DNA from: Sinorhizobium sojae CCBAU 05684 | Lineage (GTDB): Bacteria > Pseudomonadota > Alphaproteobacteria > Rhizobiales > Rhizobiaceae | Length of the DNA stretch: 64,000 bases | Assembly: GCF_002288525.1 (NCBI RefSeq) | Contig: NZ_CP023067.1 | Span: 1,302,001-1,366,000, forward strand | Direction: 5' to 3' | Shown here: positions 1-9,224 of the stretch, piece by piece | Position numbering within the stretch: position 1 is the stretch's first letter | How the letters are laid out: the number at the start of each line of letters is the position of its first letter | Position numbers and translations under genes: made by a program | Notes under the pieces: generated by a model | The model's input: the letters and a program-made list of their open reading frames with translations, nothing else | Database searches by the model: none | Told to the model about the DNA's origin: nothing

Positions 1-218
1 TCGTCGGTATGACGCGCGCAGGGATCGACCGCCAGACGATCCACACGGTGCGGCGGTGCTACAAGCAAATCTTCGAGGGGCCGCAATCGATCCGTGCCAA
101 CGCCGCGGCAATTCGCGAGGAATATCTCGAATGCGCGCCGGCGATCGAGATCCTCGATTTCATCGCAGCCGAAAGCGATCGCGCGCTGTCGTCGCCGAAT
201 CGCAGCAGCAAGGGCTGA
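1..218 (+). CDS. lpxA: UDP-N-acetylglucosamine acyltransferase, C-terminal end (partial)
   Basis: This is the last 70 or so codons of LpxA, which adds the first 3-hydroxyacyl chain to UDP-GlcNAc in lipid A synthesis in the cytoplasm. The start lies before the window. The visible part is the alpha-helical C-terminal domain that follows the left-handed beta-helix: it begins VGMTRAGID, a typical LpxA junction, and ends in a short polar tail. It is followed after 5 bases by lpxI and then lpxB, which supports the assignment and an operon. An internal ATG at base 9 is not a real start. Confidence 0.85.
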   Translation, partial: VGMTRAGIDRQTIHTVRRCYKQIFEGPQSIRANAAAIREEYLECAPAIEILDFIAAESDRALSSPNRSSKG

Positions 219-223
219 CAGCG

Positions 224-1105
224 ATGGCAGTGCATGGCCTGCCGCAGACGAAGGGCAGGCTGGCCATCATAGCCGGCGCGGGGGCATTGCCGCACCATGT
301 TGCCGAAGCGGCGCGCAGGCAGGGAGAGGATCCTTTCATCATCGCTCTGTCTCGCGAGGCGGATGCCGATTGGAGCGGGTTCGATCATTCGACGCTCGCG
401 ATCGGCAATTTCGCAGCGATCAGCCGAACTTTTGCGGCGGAAGGCATCGATCGCGTGGTGCTTTCCGGGGCCGTTCGGCAGCGTCCGGAATGGCGTAACA
501 TCCGGCCGACGCTGAAGACGCTCGCGAAAGTCCCGAGCGTCCTCAGGACGCTGGTTTCGGGCGGCGATGACGCGGTGCTGCGCATGGCAATGGAACTCAT
601 TGAAGCGAGCGGCGCCCGGGTCATTGGCGCTCATGAGGTGGTTCCGGATCTGCTGGCAGATCTGGGACCGATCGGCGCGCACGCGCCGGCGGACGAGGAT
701 CATCGCGACATAGCGGCCGGCGTTGCCGCGGCCGATGCATTGGGCGCGCTCGATGTCGGGCAGGGGGCCGTTGCGGTCGGCGGAAGGGTGGTCGCGCTCG
801 AAGGCGCCGAAGGAACCGACGCCATGCTGGCACGGGTCGCGGCTCTCAAGGCTGGCGGTCGCGTGTCGGCGCGCCGCCGCGGCGTCCTCGTAAAGCTCTG
901 CAAGCCGCAACAGGACGAGCGCGCCGATCTGCCGGCGATTGGCCCGTCGACCGTGGCGGCTGCCGAGGCGGCAGGCCTGGCCGGCATCGCGGTGGAAGCC
1001 GGACGTGCACTCGTCGTCGAGCGCTCAGCGGTGGTCGAGGCCGCGAACCGCAGTGGCCTCTTCGTCATCGGCATCGAGCGCGAGGCTCGGGGGGGCCGGC
1101 CGTGA
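224..1105 (+). CDS. lpxI: UDP-2,3-diacylglucosamine pyrophosphatase LpxI
   Basis: LpxI (DUF1009 family) hydrolyses UDP-2,3-diacylglucosamine to lipid X and UMP, the step done by LpxH in many other bacteria. The reading frame is open further upstream, but ATG at 224 gives the usual family N-terminus (MAVHGLPQTKGRLAIIAGAG) and a 293-residue protein of normal length. The family pattern is visible: a GRLAIIAGAGALP start, an internal VLSGAVRQRPEW segment, and a C-terminal domain containing LVKLCKPQQDERADLPAIG. It sits between lpxA and lpxB, and its stop overlaps the lpxB GTG start by four bases, so the two are translationally coupled. Assignment is firm; no rival function is likely. Confidence 0.9.
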   Translation: MAVHGLPQTKGRLAIIAGAGALPHHVAEAARRQGEDPFIIALSREADADWSGFDHSTLAIGNFAAISRTFAAEGIDRVVLSGAVRQRPEWRNIRPTLKTLAKVPSVLRTLVSGGDDAVLRMAMELIEASGARVIGAHEVVPDLLADLGPIGAHAPADEDHRDIAAGVAAADALGALDVGQGAVAVGGRVVALEGAEGTDAMLARVAALKAGGRVSARRRGVLVKLCKPQQDERADLPAIGPSTVAAAEAAGLAGIAVEAGRALVVERSAVVEAANRSGLFVIGIEREARGGRP

Positions 1106-2286
1106 CGGAGCGCCGTTACAAGCTGGCAGTCATTGCCGGAGAAGTGTCGGGGGATCTGCTCGGCGCGGATCTGGTTCGCGCGCTTCGCGGACGTGTCGGA
1201 GGAGCCGTCGACCTCGTCGGCGTCGGTGGCGAGGCACTGGAAGCCGAAGGCCTTGTCTCTTTGTTCGACTATTCCGAATTGTCGATCATGGGCTTTTCGC
1301 AAGTGCTCGCCCGTTTGCCGAAGCTTCTACAACGGATACGCCAGACCGCGAGTGCGATCATCGCCGCGCGCCCGGACGCTTTGGTGATCATCGACAGCCC
1401 CGACTTCACCCACCGGGTGGCGCGCCGCGTACGTGCCGCGCTGCCGGAACTGCCGATCATCGACTATGTCTGTCCGAGCGTCTGGGCATGGAAGCCGGAG
1501 CGCGCGCCTCGGATGCGCGCCTATGTCGATCATGTTCTCGCAGTGCTGCCCTTTGAGCCGGAGGTAATGCAGAACCTCGGCGGCCCGCCGACGACCTATG
1601 TCGGGCACAGGCTGGCCGCGGACGTCAACGTGCTCGCGGTCCTGCAAGAGCGGCTTGTGAACCAGCAGTCGGGGGAAGCGCGCACGGGCAAGACCTGCCT
1701 TTTGCTCCCCGGCTCACGGGCCAGCGAGGTCAGCCGCCTGCTGCCGATCTTCCGCGAAGCCGTTGAGGAACTGGCCGGGCGCCACCGCGACATGCGCTTC
1801 CTGCTGCCGACCGTTCCCCGCCAGGAAGGCCGTGTGCGGGAGTTGACGGCGTCGTGGAAGGTCCAGCCGGAGATCTCCGTTTCGGCGGACAGGAAGTGGC
1901 AGGCCTTCGCCGAGGCGGATGCTGCGCTTGCCGCATCCGGTACCGTCGTTCTTGAACTGGCGCTCGCCGGCGTTCCGGTCGTGTCGATCTATTATGCGGA
2001 TTGGCTCGTCACGCTGCTGCACAGCCGGATTCGCATATGGACGGCGGCACTTCCAAACCTGATTGCCGATTTCCCGGTCGTCCCGGAATATTTCAATAGG
2101 GCCATCCGTCCGGCAGCCTTGGCGCGGTGGTTCGAACGGCTGTCCGGCGACACGGCCCAGCGGCGCGCCATGCTCGACGGCTTCGCGATCGTGCAGGAGC
2201 GCATGGCGACGGATCGACCGCCAAGCGAAAGCGCGGCGGATGTCGTGTTTGACTATCTCCAAAGCAAAAAGCCCAGCCATTTCTGA
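1102..2286 (+). CDS. lpxB: Lipid-A-disaccharide synthase
   Basis: LpxB (glycosyltransferase family 19) joins lipid X to UDP-2,3-diacylglucosamine to make the tetraacyl disaccharide, at the inner face of the cytoplasmic membrane. The 394-residue length matches the family. The N-terminal KLAVIAGEVSGDLLGADL segment (about residues 7-24), VIIDSPDF, YVCPSVWAWKP and the later LLLPGSRASEV are characteristic LpxB blocks, and the conserved ASGTVVLELALAGVPVV lies near residue 280. The start is GTG, overlapping the lpxI stop (GTGA). The stop codon lies inside a hairpin that probably terminates the converging gltA transcript. It closes the lpxA-lpxI-lpxB run. Confidence 0.93.
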   Translation: MTERRYKLAVIAGEVSGDLLGADLVRALRGRVGGAVDLVGVGGEALEAEGLVSLFDYSELSIMGFSQVLARLPKLLQRIRQTASAIIAARPDALVIIDSPDFTHRVARRVRAALPELPIIDYVCPSVWAWKPERAPRMRAYVDHVLAVLPFEPEVMQNLGGPPTTYVGHRLAADVNVLAVLQERLVNQQSGEARTGKTCLLLPGSRASEVSRLLPIFREAVEELAGRHRDMRFLLPTVPRQEGRVRELTASWKVQPEISVSADRKWQAFAEADAALAASGTVVLELALAGVPVVSIYYADWLVTLLHSRIRIWTAALPNLIADFPVVPEYFNRAIRPAALARWFERLSGDTAQRRAMLDGFAIVQERMATDRPPSESAADVVFDYLQSKKPSHF

Positions 2287-2296
2287 CCGGGCTTTA
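2266..2296 (-). terminator. Hairpin between converging lpxB and gltA
   Basis: An AAAGCCC arm (2268-2274) pairs with GGGCTTT (2289-2295). Read on the minus strand the second arm runs into five T, so it best suits termination of gltA. The loop contains the lpxB stop codon. It may work for both converging transcripts. Confidence 0.55.
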
Positions 2297-2330
2297 CATG
2301 GGGTACGACTTTCGGGCCGATGCGGAATGT

Positions 2331-3620
2331 TCAGCGCTTGGAGAGCGGCACGTAGTCGCGCAGCGGTGCGCCGATATAGAGCTGGCGCGGCCGGCCGATG
2401 CGCTGTTCCGGGTCCTCGATCATCTCGTTCCACTGGGCGATCCAGCCGACGGTGCGGGCAAGTGCGAAGAGCACCGTGAACATGGTGGTGGGGAAGCCCA
2501 GCGCCTTGAGCGTGATGCCGGAATAGAAGTCGATGTTCGGGTAGAGCTTCTTCTCGATGAAGTACTCGTCGGTGAGTGCGATGCGCTCGAGCTCCATGGC
2601 GACTTCGAGCAGCGGATCGTCCCTGTGGCCGAGTTCAGCCAGGACCTCGTGCGTCGTCTTCTGCATGATCTTGGCGCGCGGGTCGTAGTTCTTGTAGACC
2701 CGATGGCCGAAGCCCATGAGGCGGAACGGATCGTTCTTGTCCTTGGCGCGCGCGATATATTCCGGGATGCGGTCAACGGTGCCGATCTCGGCCAGCATGT
2801 TGAGCGCCGCTTCGTTTGCACCGCCGTGAGCCGGACCCCAGAGGCAGGCGATGCCGGCGGCAATACAGGCGAACGGATTGGCGCCCGACGAGCCGGCAAG
2901 GCGCACCGTCGAAGTCGAAGCGTTCTGCTCATGATCGGCGTGCAGGATGAAGATGCGGTCCATGGCGCGCGCCAGCACCGGATTCACCACATATTCCTCG
3001 CAGGGCACGGCGAAGCACATGCGCAGGAAGTTCGAGGCATAGTCGAGGTCGTTCTTCGGATAAATGAATGGCTGGCCGATGTGATACTTGTAGGCCATCG
3101 CCGCGATGGTCGGCATTTTCGCGATCATGCGCAGCGACGCGACCATGCGCTGGTGCGGGTCGGTGATGTCGGTGGAATCGTGGTAGAAGGCCGAGAGAGC
3201 GCCAACACAGCCGCACATGACGGCCATCGGATGGGCGTCGCGACGGAAACCGGTGAAGAAGCGCGACATCTGCTCGTGAATCATCGTGTGATGGGTGACG
3301 CGGTAGTCGAAGTCGTCCTTCTGCGCCTTGGTCGGCAGTTCGCCGTAAAGCAGGAGATAGCAGACTTCGAGGAAGTCACCATGCTCGGCCAACTGTTCGA
3401 TCGGATAGCCGCGATGAAGCAGCATGCCTTCGTCGCCATCGATATAGGTGATCTTGGACTCGCACGAGGCAGTCGACGTGAAGCCCGGATCGTAGGTGAA
3501 CATCTTGGTCTGCCTGTAGAGCGAACCGATATCCACGACGCCCGGACCGATCGATCCAGATCTCACTGGCAGGTCCGCCGTCTTTCCATCGATGGTTACT
3601 GTCGCGTTTTTTCCTGACAT
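2331..3620 (-). CDS. gltA: Citrate synthase
   Basis: Citrate synthase condenses acetyl-CoA with oxaloacetate at the entry of the TCA cycle, in the cytoplasm. The start at 3620 gives a 429-residue protein beginning [13 protein letters not shown], the usual bacterial type; a GGAGGG ribosome site lies 7 bases upstream. The frame is open 10 codons further but that extension is not family-like. The catalytic blocks are intact: [10 protein letters not shown] with the first active-site His, [15 protein letters not shown] with the second, and the Asp of NIDFYSGI near the C-terminus. It is transcribed toward lpxB and away from comEC, with a 300-base promoter-bearing gap upstream. Confidence 0.95.
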   Translation of the reverse strand: MSGKNATVTIDGKTADLPVRSGSIGPGVVDIGSLYRQTKMFTYDPGFTSTASCESKITYIDGDEGMLLHRGYPIEQLAEHGDFLEVCYLLLYGELPTKAQKDDFDYRVTHHTMIHEQMSRFFTGFRRDAHPMAVMCGCVGALSAFYHDSTDITDPHQRMVASLRMIAKMPTIAAMAYKYHIGQPFIYPKNDLDYASNFLRMCFAVPCEEYVVNPVLARAMDRIFILHADHEQNASTSTVRLAGSSGANPFACIAAGIACLWGPAHGGANEAALNMLAEIGTVDRIPEYIARAKDKNDPFRLMGFGHRVYKNYDPRAKIMQKTTHEVLAELGHRDDPLLEVAMELERIALTDEYFIEKKLYPNIDFYSGITLKALGFPTTMFTVLFALARTVGWIAQWNEMIEDPEQRIGRPRQLYIGAPLRDYVPLSKR

Positions 3621-3935
3621 GGGACCCTCCGTCTTATGGCGCCGCGGCATAGACCTATGCCGCGAGATTGAACGTTGCGAATTTGCTATATGATTTACTT
3701 TCGGCTGCCAAGCTGTACGAAAGGCAAATGGTGCGATGCGAAAATAGGCATATGGCGATGCAACAATCGCATGTTACGGCAACATGTCAGAGAAGATCAA
3801 TGATTGCTGAAACGATAGTACGGTACCATTCCATATAGGTCTGCCGCTTTTTTGTGCAGCTAGTCTCCCGGTTGCAAGACGACGCGGTTGGTTGCAGGAT
3901 CGAGCCGACAGCCAGAAAGGGCAGAGCGCGAGCGA
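3621..3935. other. Intergenic gap between divergent gltA and comEC
   Basis: This 315-base stretch is more AT-rich than its neighbours and contains no convincing gene. It should hold the promoters of both divergent genes. On the minus strand a CTTGGC box followed after 16 bases by TATAGC (within about 3685-3715) is a weak candidate for gltA. I see nothing else. Confidence 0.35.
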
Positions 3936-6340
3936 ATGGGGGAGGGGCAGGAACAGGCGGCGGTGCGGCATGCTGAGCAGCGTGGGCGGTACGCGGCAGA
4001 TTTCGCGCCTATAGTCGGCGACGCCACAGCTCTTGAGTTTCGGCCTGAGTCACGGCCCTGGCGGGTTCTGCCGCAATTATCCATTCGCATGCGCGGCCGC
4101 AATGTGGTCGCCGCCGCCGCTGGTGGTTTGCGTTCCGCAATGCAGGAGGAAGCGGACTATGGCCATGGCTTCGTGCTGGTTCCGGTCCTCCTCGCGCTTG
4201 GTGCTCTTGCATGGTTTGCGCTGCCAAAAACGCCCGGACTTGCCGAACTTGCAGTACTGCTTTGTGTTTTCGGCATAGCAGCGCTTCTGTGTTCCGGACG
4301 TTTCCGTGGCCTTAGGCCGCTTGCCCTGGCGCCCATTATCGCCCTCGCGGGAATGCTGCTGGCCGCGGTCGAGACTATCCGGCTGGATACGGTCGTTCTG
4401 GACGGCCCGGTAACCACGAGCGTCCGAGGAGTTGTCCTTTCGCGGGAGGTGGACGACAAAGGGCGGTGGCGGTATCTCCTCGAAATCCGCGAGACGTCGG
4501 AGCCGCGGCTGCGCAGGCCCCCTGCCAAGGTAACGCTGCTGGCGCGGAGCCGGCACGACCGTTCCCGATTGGGTCGATGATCGAAGGCAAGGCCCGCCTC
4601 TCTCCGCCGTCCGGCCCGGCTCTTCCTGGCCTCAACGATTTTGCATTCGACGCCTTCTACAGAGGGATTGGTGCTGTCGGGTTCTTCTACGGCGCGCCGC
4701 ATGCATCTGTTCAGGCGGATATTGGCCATATGGGCGAAATGACTCTCTCTCTGCGCGCCGCCGCCTATCTGGCGGAGATGCGCGAGTCCATAGGCAGTCG
4801 GATACGCTCGACGATCGGCGGCGATACCGGCGCCATGGCTGCCGCCCTCGTTACGGATGAAGAACGCGCGATCGGCCGCGAGACCGTCGAGGTGCTGCGA
4901 GCTGCGGGGCTCGCCCATGTTCTGGCGATTTCCGGGATGAACATGGTGCTTGTGACAGGCACGTTCCTCGTCGGCGCGCGGACGCTGTTGAGCTTGGTCC
5001 CCGGCCTCGCTGAACGGCTGCCGATCAAGAAGATGGCGGCCGCCGGCGCTCTGCTCATGGTCCTTCTCTATATCCTCATTTCCGGAGGGGCAGTGTCCGC
5101 ATTGCGCTCCTGGATCATGATTTCCATCATGCTCCTGGCCGTCTTCTTCGACCGGGTTTCCATCAGCCTGCGCAATGTGGCGCTCGCTGCGCTCGTCATC
5201 ATTGCCTGGACACCGTCGTCGGTTGCCGGGCCCGGGTTTCAAATGTCCTTTGCGGCGACCCTGGCTCTGGTTGCGGGTTATGCCCGCTGGCGCGATCACC
5301 GTGCCGGCAATCGGGAGAGGGCGCTCACCCGATCCGCCCTTCGGCCGGCCGGCAATCTCGTGGTCGGCACGGTGGCGACTTCGCTCATCGGCGGATTGGC
5401 CACCGCCATCTACGCCGCGGCCCATTTCCACAGACTGCCGGCCTATGGATTGGCTGCCAATGTCGTGGCGACGCCGCTGATCGGCATCCTCATCATGCCG
5501 TTCGGCCTCTTCGCCATGTTGCTCATGCCATTCGGGCTCGAGCATTACCCCTTGATGGTGATGGCGCAGGGGCTCGACTGGATGCTCGAGGTGGCTCGCT
5601 ATGTGGCGGCACTTGACGGCGACTGGGCCACCGGCCGCGTCGGCGAGGTCGGTTTCGTGTCGATCGCTTTCGGTGGCGTGCTGCTCTGTGTTCTGAGGAC
5701 CCGTTTGGCCTTTGCGGGGTTCGGTCTGGTTCTGCTGGGCGGAACGGCGATCGCGCTGGAACGTCAGGCCGAGCACCCATCGATTGCGATTTCGGAAGAC
5801 GGCCGACTGGTCGGCCTCATTTCGGACGAGTCGATTGCGACCAATCGACCGCGGCCGCCGCACTTTGTCTTTTCACAATGGCAGCGGGCGCTTGCCCTGG
5901 AGAAGCATGCGCCGCCGGTCGCAGCCACTGCCACCGTAGACGACATTCGGGCGAGCGCCGCCGAAGCAAGGGCCATCCTGGCCTCAGTGAAGCCCGGCGT
6001 CTTTCATTGCCGCAAAGGTGAGTGGTGCGTCGGACGCAGCCGGGAAGGTTGGGCGGTTGTCGTCATCGATGCCGCGGATTTCTTCCCGGCTTTGTGCGGC
6101 GGGGCCGATCTGGTGATTGCCGCCACCCGCCGGCCGCTGGCCGATTGCCCGGCGGGCGGCGCGCTGGTGGTCACGGGTGAGATGTTGCGGCGGAGCGGCT
6201 CGATCGAAATCCATGCCGAGCCTGCCGGAGCCGGCGAGCCGGCACGCATGCGCATCGTCGAATCCTTCCCGTCCACGCAGCGGCCGTGGCAGCGCCACCG
6301 CCGCTACGATTGGCGCAGCGGCACCTTTTCTTCCGAATGA
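3936..6340 (+). pseudogene. comEC: ComEC/Rec2-family DNA-uptake channel protein, frameshifted
   Basis: ComEC forms the inner-membrane channel for single-stranded DNA in natural transformation. The N-terminal part (frame of 3936-4580) has a hydrophobic ladder followed by a DUF4131-like segment ending VTLLARSRHD; the rest (frame through 4553-6340) carries the competence domain with the hallmark HVLAISGMNMVLVTG, many membrane helices and a C-terminal domain. The frames join between 4553 and 4560 where one base seems missing: restoring it would give ARSRHxPFPIGSMIEGKARL without a break. Total length would then be about 802 residues, normal for rhizobia. The start is uncertain (ATG 3936, or TTG 3888 upstream). 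It could be a true pseudogene or a sequencing error; the open frame on both sides argues for a recent event. Confidence 0.8.
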
Positions 6341-6560
6341 GCCGAACCCTTGAGCGGAGGCATCGGTTCGCAGGGCCGCGATACTACGGAGCCGCCACAT
6401 TTTCTTGATAAAAACACTCCAGAAATCTTGTCATCGCCTGACACTATGTCGTAAAGAGCGTGTCCATGGACGTTCACTCGCTGGAGTGGGGGCTTCTTCT
6501 ACAGCTTCCTACGAGGATCAGGCGGAAGCGATCGCACGAGCGTTCGCGTCCGCCGCAACG

Positions 6561-6657
6561 ACAGCGCCGCGCGTCTTATCAGGCGCGCTAAGTGCTGTAG
6601 GACTTTGCATTGCTGCATGTTTTTTCTTCAAATCGATTTCGATTCAAAGAGACATGC
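6561..6657. repeat. RIME-type intergenic palindrome
   Basis: Contains the core ACAGCGCCGCGCGTC..AGGCGCGC and a second arm with GCTGCATG..GACATGC, the two-palindrome pattern of Rhizobium-specific intergenic mosaic elements. It occupies most of the 344-base gap (6341-6684) between comEC and exbB. I see no other feature in that gap. Confidence 0.7.
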
Positions 6658-6684
6658 GCCAGCACAGGCAAGATGAGGATCAAG

Positions 6685-7671
6685 ATGTCGAATCGGAACC
6701 GACCGAGGTTCAACGTCATGTTCGCGGCCACCCTCGCCATTTTCCTGTGGGCCCCTGCAGTGCCCGGACTGGCGCAGACGCCGGAGCCGGAGCCGTCCGC
6801 GACGGTCGAGCATGGGGCTGCCGCGCCCGCCGACTCCCCGGATTTCTCGCCCGGAAGCCAGCCGGAAACAGCAGCGGCTGTATCGCCTCAATCCGCTGAT
6901 GCCGATAGGTCCGCCGCACCCGATGGCTCGGCGCTCCCGCACGATCTTTCGCCGGTCGGCATGTTTCTTGCCGCCGACATCGTTGTAAAGGCGGTGATGA
7001 TTGCCCTTGCGCTGGCCTCCGTCATCACCTGGGCGATCCTTCTCGTGAAGACGCTGGAGCTCGGCCGCGCGAAATCGCGGTTGAAGCGCTCCGTGGAGTT
7101 TCTCGCGGCGGCAAATGGCCTGGCGGAGGTGAAGCCCGGCACGAAAGCCGGTGCAGCCGCCGATATGCTTGCAGCCGCACGCGATGAAATGGTTCGCTCG
7201 GAGCCAGTGCTCGACCACGCTCCGGCTGCCGGCGTGAAGGAGCGGGTGTCGTCGCTGCTTACCCGTATCGAGGTTCGCGCCGGCAAGCGGATGAGCGCCG
7301 GCACAGGTATCCTGGCATCGATCGGCTCTGTCGGCCCTTTCGTCGGTCTTTTCGGGACCGTCTGGGGAATCATGAATTCCTTCATCGGCATCAGCAAGGC
7401 TCAGACGACCAATCTGGCGATCGTCGCGCCGGGCATCGCGGAAGCATTGCTGGCCACGGCTATCGGCCTTGTCGCGGCGATCCCGGCGGTGGTGATCTAC
7501 AATTACTTCGCCCGATCCGTCGGAGGCTACAAGCTTCTCCTTGCTGACGCTGCGGCAGCCGTCGAACGCTTGGTGAGCCGCGACCTCGACCACCGCCATC
7601 TGCGCAAGGCGCAGCCGCGCCGGCCGGAGAGCTATGCCCACGGCGATACGGCGATTGCAAGAATCGGATGA
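6685..7671 (+). CDS. exbB: Biopolymer transport protein ExbB (MotA/TolQ/ExbB family)
   Basis: ExbB forms the proton-conducting inner-membrane motor with ExbD that energises TonB-dependent outer-membrane uptake. ATG 6685, behind a GAGGA site, gives 328 residues; ATG 6673 is an alternative. There is a signal-like N-terminal hydrophobic segment, a Pro/Ala-rich periplasmic linker of about 65 residues, a first membrane helix near residue 90-115, and the conserved family core GSVGPFVGLFGTVWGIMNSF followed by APGIAEALLATAIGLVAAIPAVVIYN. The long N-terminal extension is the form seen in alphaproteobacteria. exbD follows after 4 bases; no tonB is present in the window. Confidence 0.88.
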   Translation: MSNRNRPRFNVMFAATLAIFLWAPAVPGLAQTPEPEPSATVEHGAAAPADSPDFSPGSQPETAAAVSPQSADADRSAAPDGSALPHDLSPVGMFLAADIVVKAVMIALALASVITWAILLVKTLELGRAKSRLKRSVEFLAAANGLAEVKPGTKAGAAADMLAAARDEMVRSEPVLDHAPAAGVKERVSSLLTRIEVRAGKRMSAGTGILASIGSVGPFVGLFGTVWGIMNSFIGISKAQTTNLAIVAPGIAEALLATAIGLVAAIPAVVIYNYFARSVGGYKLLLADAAAAVERLVSRDLDHRHLRKAQPRRPESYAHGDTAIARIG

Positions 7672-7675
7672 CGCC

Positions 7676-8101
7676 ATGGCAGGAAAGATTTCCGAAGGCA
7701 GCGGCGATCTCGACGAAAACAGCGAGATCAACGTCACGCCCTTCATCGACGTCATGCTCGTCCTCTTGATCATCTTCATGGTTGCCGCTCCGCTCGCGAC
7801 GGTCGATATGAAGGTCGACCTGCCGCAATCGGGGGCAAGACCGGCGCCGCGCGATGACAAGCCGGTCTTTATCACGCTGAAATCCGATCTCACGCTGGCT
7901 ATCGGCAATGAGGAGACGGCCCGCGAGGCCTTCTCCGCGGAGCTCGACCGGATCACCGGTGCGAACAAGGACACGCGCGTTCTCCTGCGTGCCGACCGGC
8001 TGGTCGACTATGGTGAACTGATGGCGGTGATGAATCTCATCCAGCGGGCCGGCTACAGCAAGATCGCGCTGGTCGGTCTTGAGGCGGCGCCTGCACGCTG
8101 A
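7676..8101 (+). CDS. exbD: Biopolymer transport protein ExbD
   Basis: ExbD is the partner of ExbB in the TonB energising complex, with one membrane helix and a periplasmic domain. The 141-residue protein shows the family signature INVTPFIDVMLVLLIIFMV near residues 16-35, including the membrane Asp required for proton flow, then a periplasmic domain with DLPQSG and VLLRADRLVDYGELMAVMN. ATG 7676 lies four bases after the exbB stop, so the pair is surely one operon. The frame is open upstream inside exbB but those codons are not ExbD-like. Confidence 0.92.
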   Translation: MAGKISEGSGDLDENSEINVTPFIDVMLVLLIIFMVAAPLATVDMKVDLPQSGARPAPRDDKPVFITLKSDLTLAIGNEETAREAFSAELDRITGANKDTRVLLRADRLVDYGELMAVMNLIQRAGYSKIALVGLEAAPAR

Positions 8102-8290
8102 CGCCCTGCGCCCCTTGATGGCACCGGCGGCAGGTAAACTGCCTTTTTCTATCCCGAAATGCCGCGGTCGCTTGAAACCGGCCGTGCGGCGAATTATGAG
8201 CTTAGGCTAGGGCTGCCAGGCAGCCAGGCAGAAGACAGCGCGGCTTGCCCGGCCAAAGGCGCCGCGCCCATCGGGACACGAGGCAGTATC

Positions 8291-8950
8291 ATGAACTTCG
8301 AAGCAGCGCGCACTAAGATGGTGGACAATCAGATCCGGACGACGGATGTGACGTCCCATTCGGTCCTCTCTGCCTTCCTGACCGTGCCGCGCGAAGAGTT
8401 CGTGCCTGCGAAAATGCGTGAACTCGCCTATATCGATGCCGATATTCGACTCGCCGGAGGAGCCGAACCGCGCTACATCATGGAGCCCTCTCCGCTGGCA
8501 AAATTGCTGCAGCTCGCCCAGATTTCCAAGTCCGACGTCGTCCTGGAAATCGGTTGCGGCACGGGCTATGCCTCGGCTTTGCTGTCGCTGCTGGCCGGCT
8601 CGGTCGTGGCACTGGAGTGTGATGAAGCGCTGGCGGCGACGGCAACGGAGACGCTGGCACGCCTCGGCTACGACAATATTGCCGTCGTGACCGGCGATCT
8701 TGCCAAGGGTTATCCGGCCGAGGCTCCTTACGACGTGATCTTCATCAATGGCGCAGTCGAGACCATACCGGCCGGACTGTTCGAGCAACTGCGCGATGGC
8801 GGGCGCCTCGTGGTCGTTGAAGGTTTTGGTAACGCATCCCGTGCAAAACTTTACCTGCGCGAATCGGGAAGGACGTCCGAGCGGCCCGATTTCAATACAT
8901 CCGTGAGGCCATTGCCCGGTTTTCGTCGCGAGCAAACTTTTGTTTTCTGA
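8291..8950 (+). CDS. Protein-L-isoaspartate O-methyltransferase-like protein
   Basis: A 219-residue SAM-dependent methyltransferase of the PIMT family. The SAM-binding motif I is LEIGCGTGYASALL near residue 87. The N-terminus (MVDNQIRTTDVTSHSVLSAF, VPREEFVP) is the form commonly found just upstream of tolC in rhizobia, which is the case here. The PIMT substrate motif, normally with GQTIS.P, is replaced by a GGAEPRYIMEPSPLA segment, so true isoaspartyl repair activity is doubtful. A second PIMT-like gene at 35459 is different in sequence. ATG 8291 was chosen because the open frame upstream has no family similarity. Confidence 0.8.
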   Translation: MNFEAARTKMVDNQIRTTDVTSHSVLSAFLTVPREEFVPAKMRELAYIDADIRLAGGAEPRYIMEPSPLAKLLQLAQISKSDVVLEIGCGTGYASALLSLLAGSVVALECDEALAATATETLARLGYDNIAVVTGDLAKGYPAEAPYDVIFINGAVETIPAGLFEQLRDGGRLVVVEGFGNASRAKLYLRESGRTSERPDFNTSVRPLPGFRREQTFVF

Positions 8951-9000
8951 TGCATCCTTGAGGGGCCTCAGTATTTGAGTATAGACGCAAAAAAGTCGAT

Positions 9001-9030
9001 GTTGCCGATTGGCAACGTATTGCCTGTTTC
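9001..9030 (+). terminator. Candidate terminator after the PIMT-like gene
   Basis: A GTTGCC/GGCAAC hairpin (9001-9006 with 9011-9016) is followed by a pyrimidine-rich stretch ending in TTTCTTTTT. It lies 50 bases after the methyltransferase stop and before the tolC leader. The short stem makes it only a candidate. Confidence 0.4.
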
Positions 9031-9224
9031 TTTTTGAAATGGCCGGGTCGAGTCGTGGTGCACAGTTGTGGCAAAACCGAATCCGGGTTCAAAGAGCAAG
9101 AAGCGGTGATTTGCCTGCTGGTGTGGGGCTTTGCGTGCCATTCCTGGTTGAGCGAATTTACCTGGTAGGGGCGTGCTACTAACTTGCGGGCGGCAATGCC
9201 GTCCGGCTGATCGGAGGTAAGATC

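Noticed and set aside
4157..5863. 568-codon minus-strand open frame opposite comEC
   Set aside because: Low-complexity His/Arg/Gln composition typical of antisense frames; no start signal or domain.
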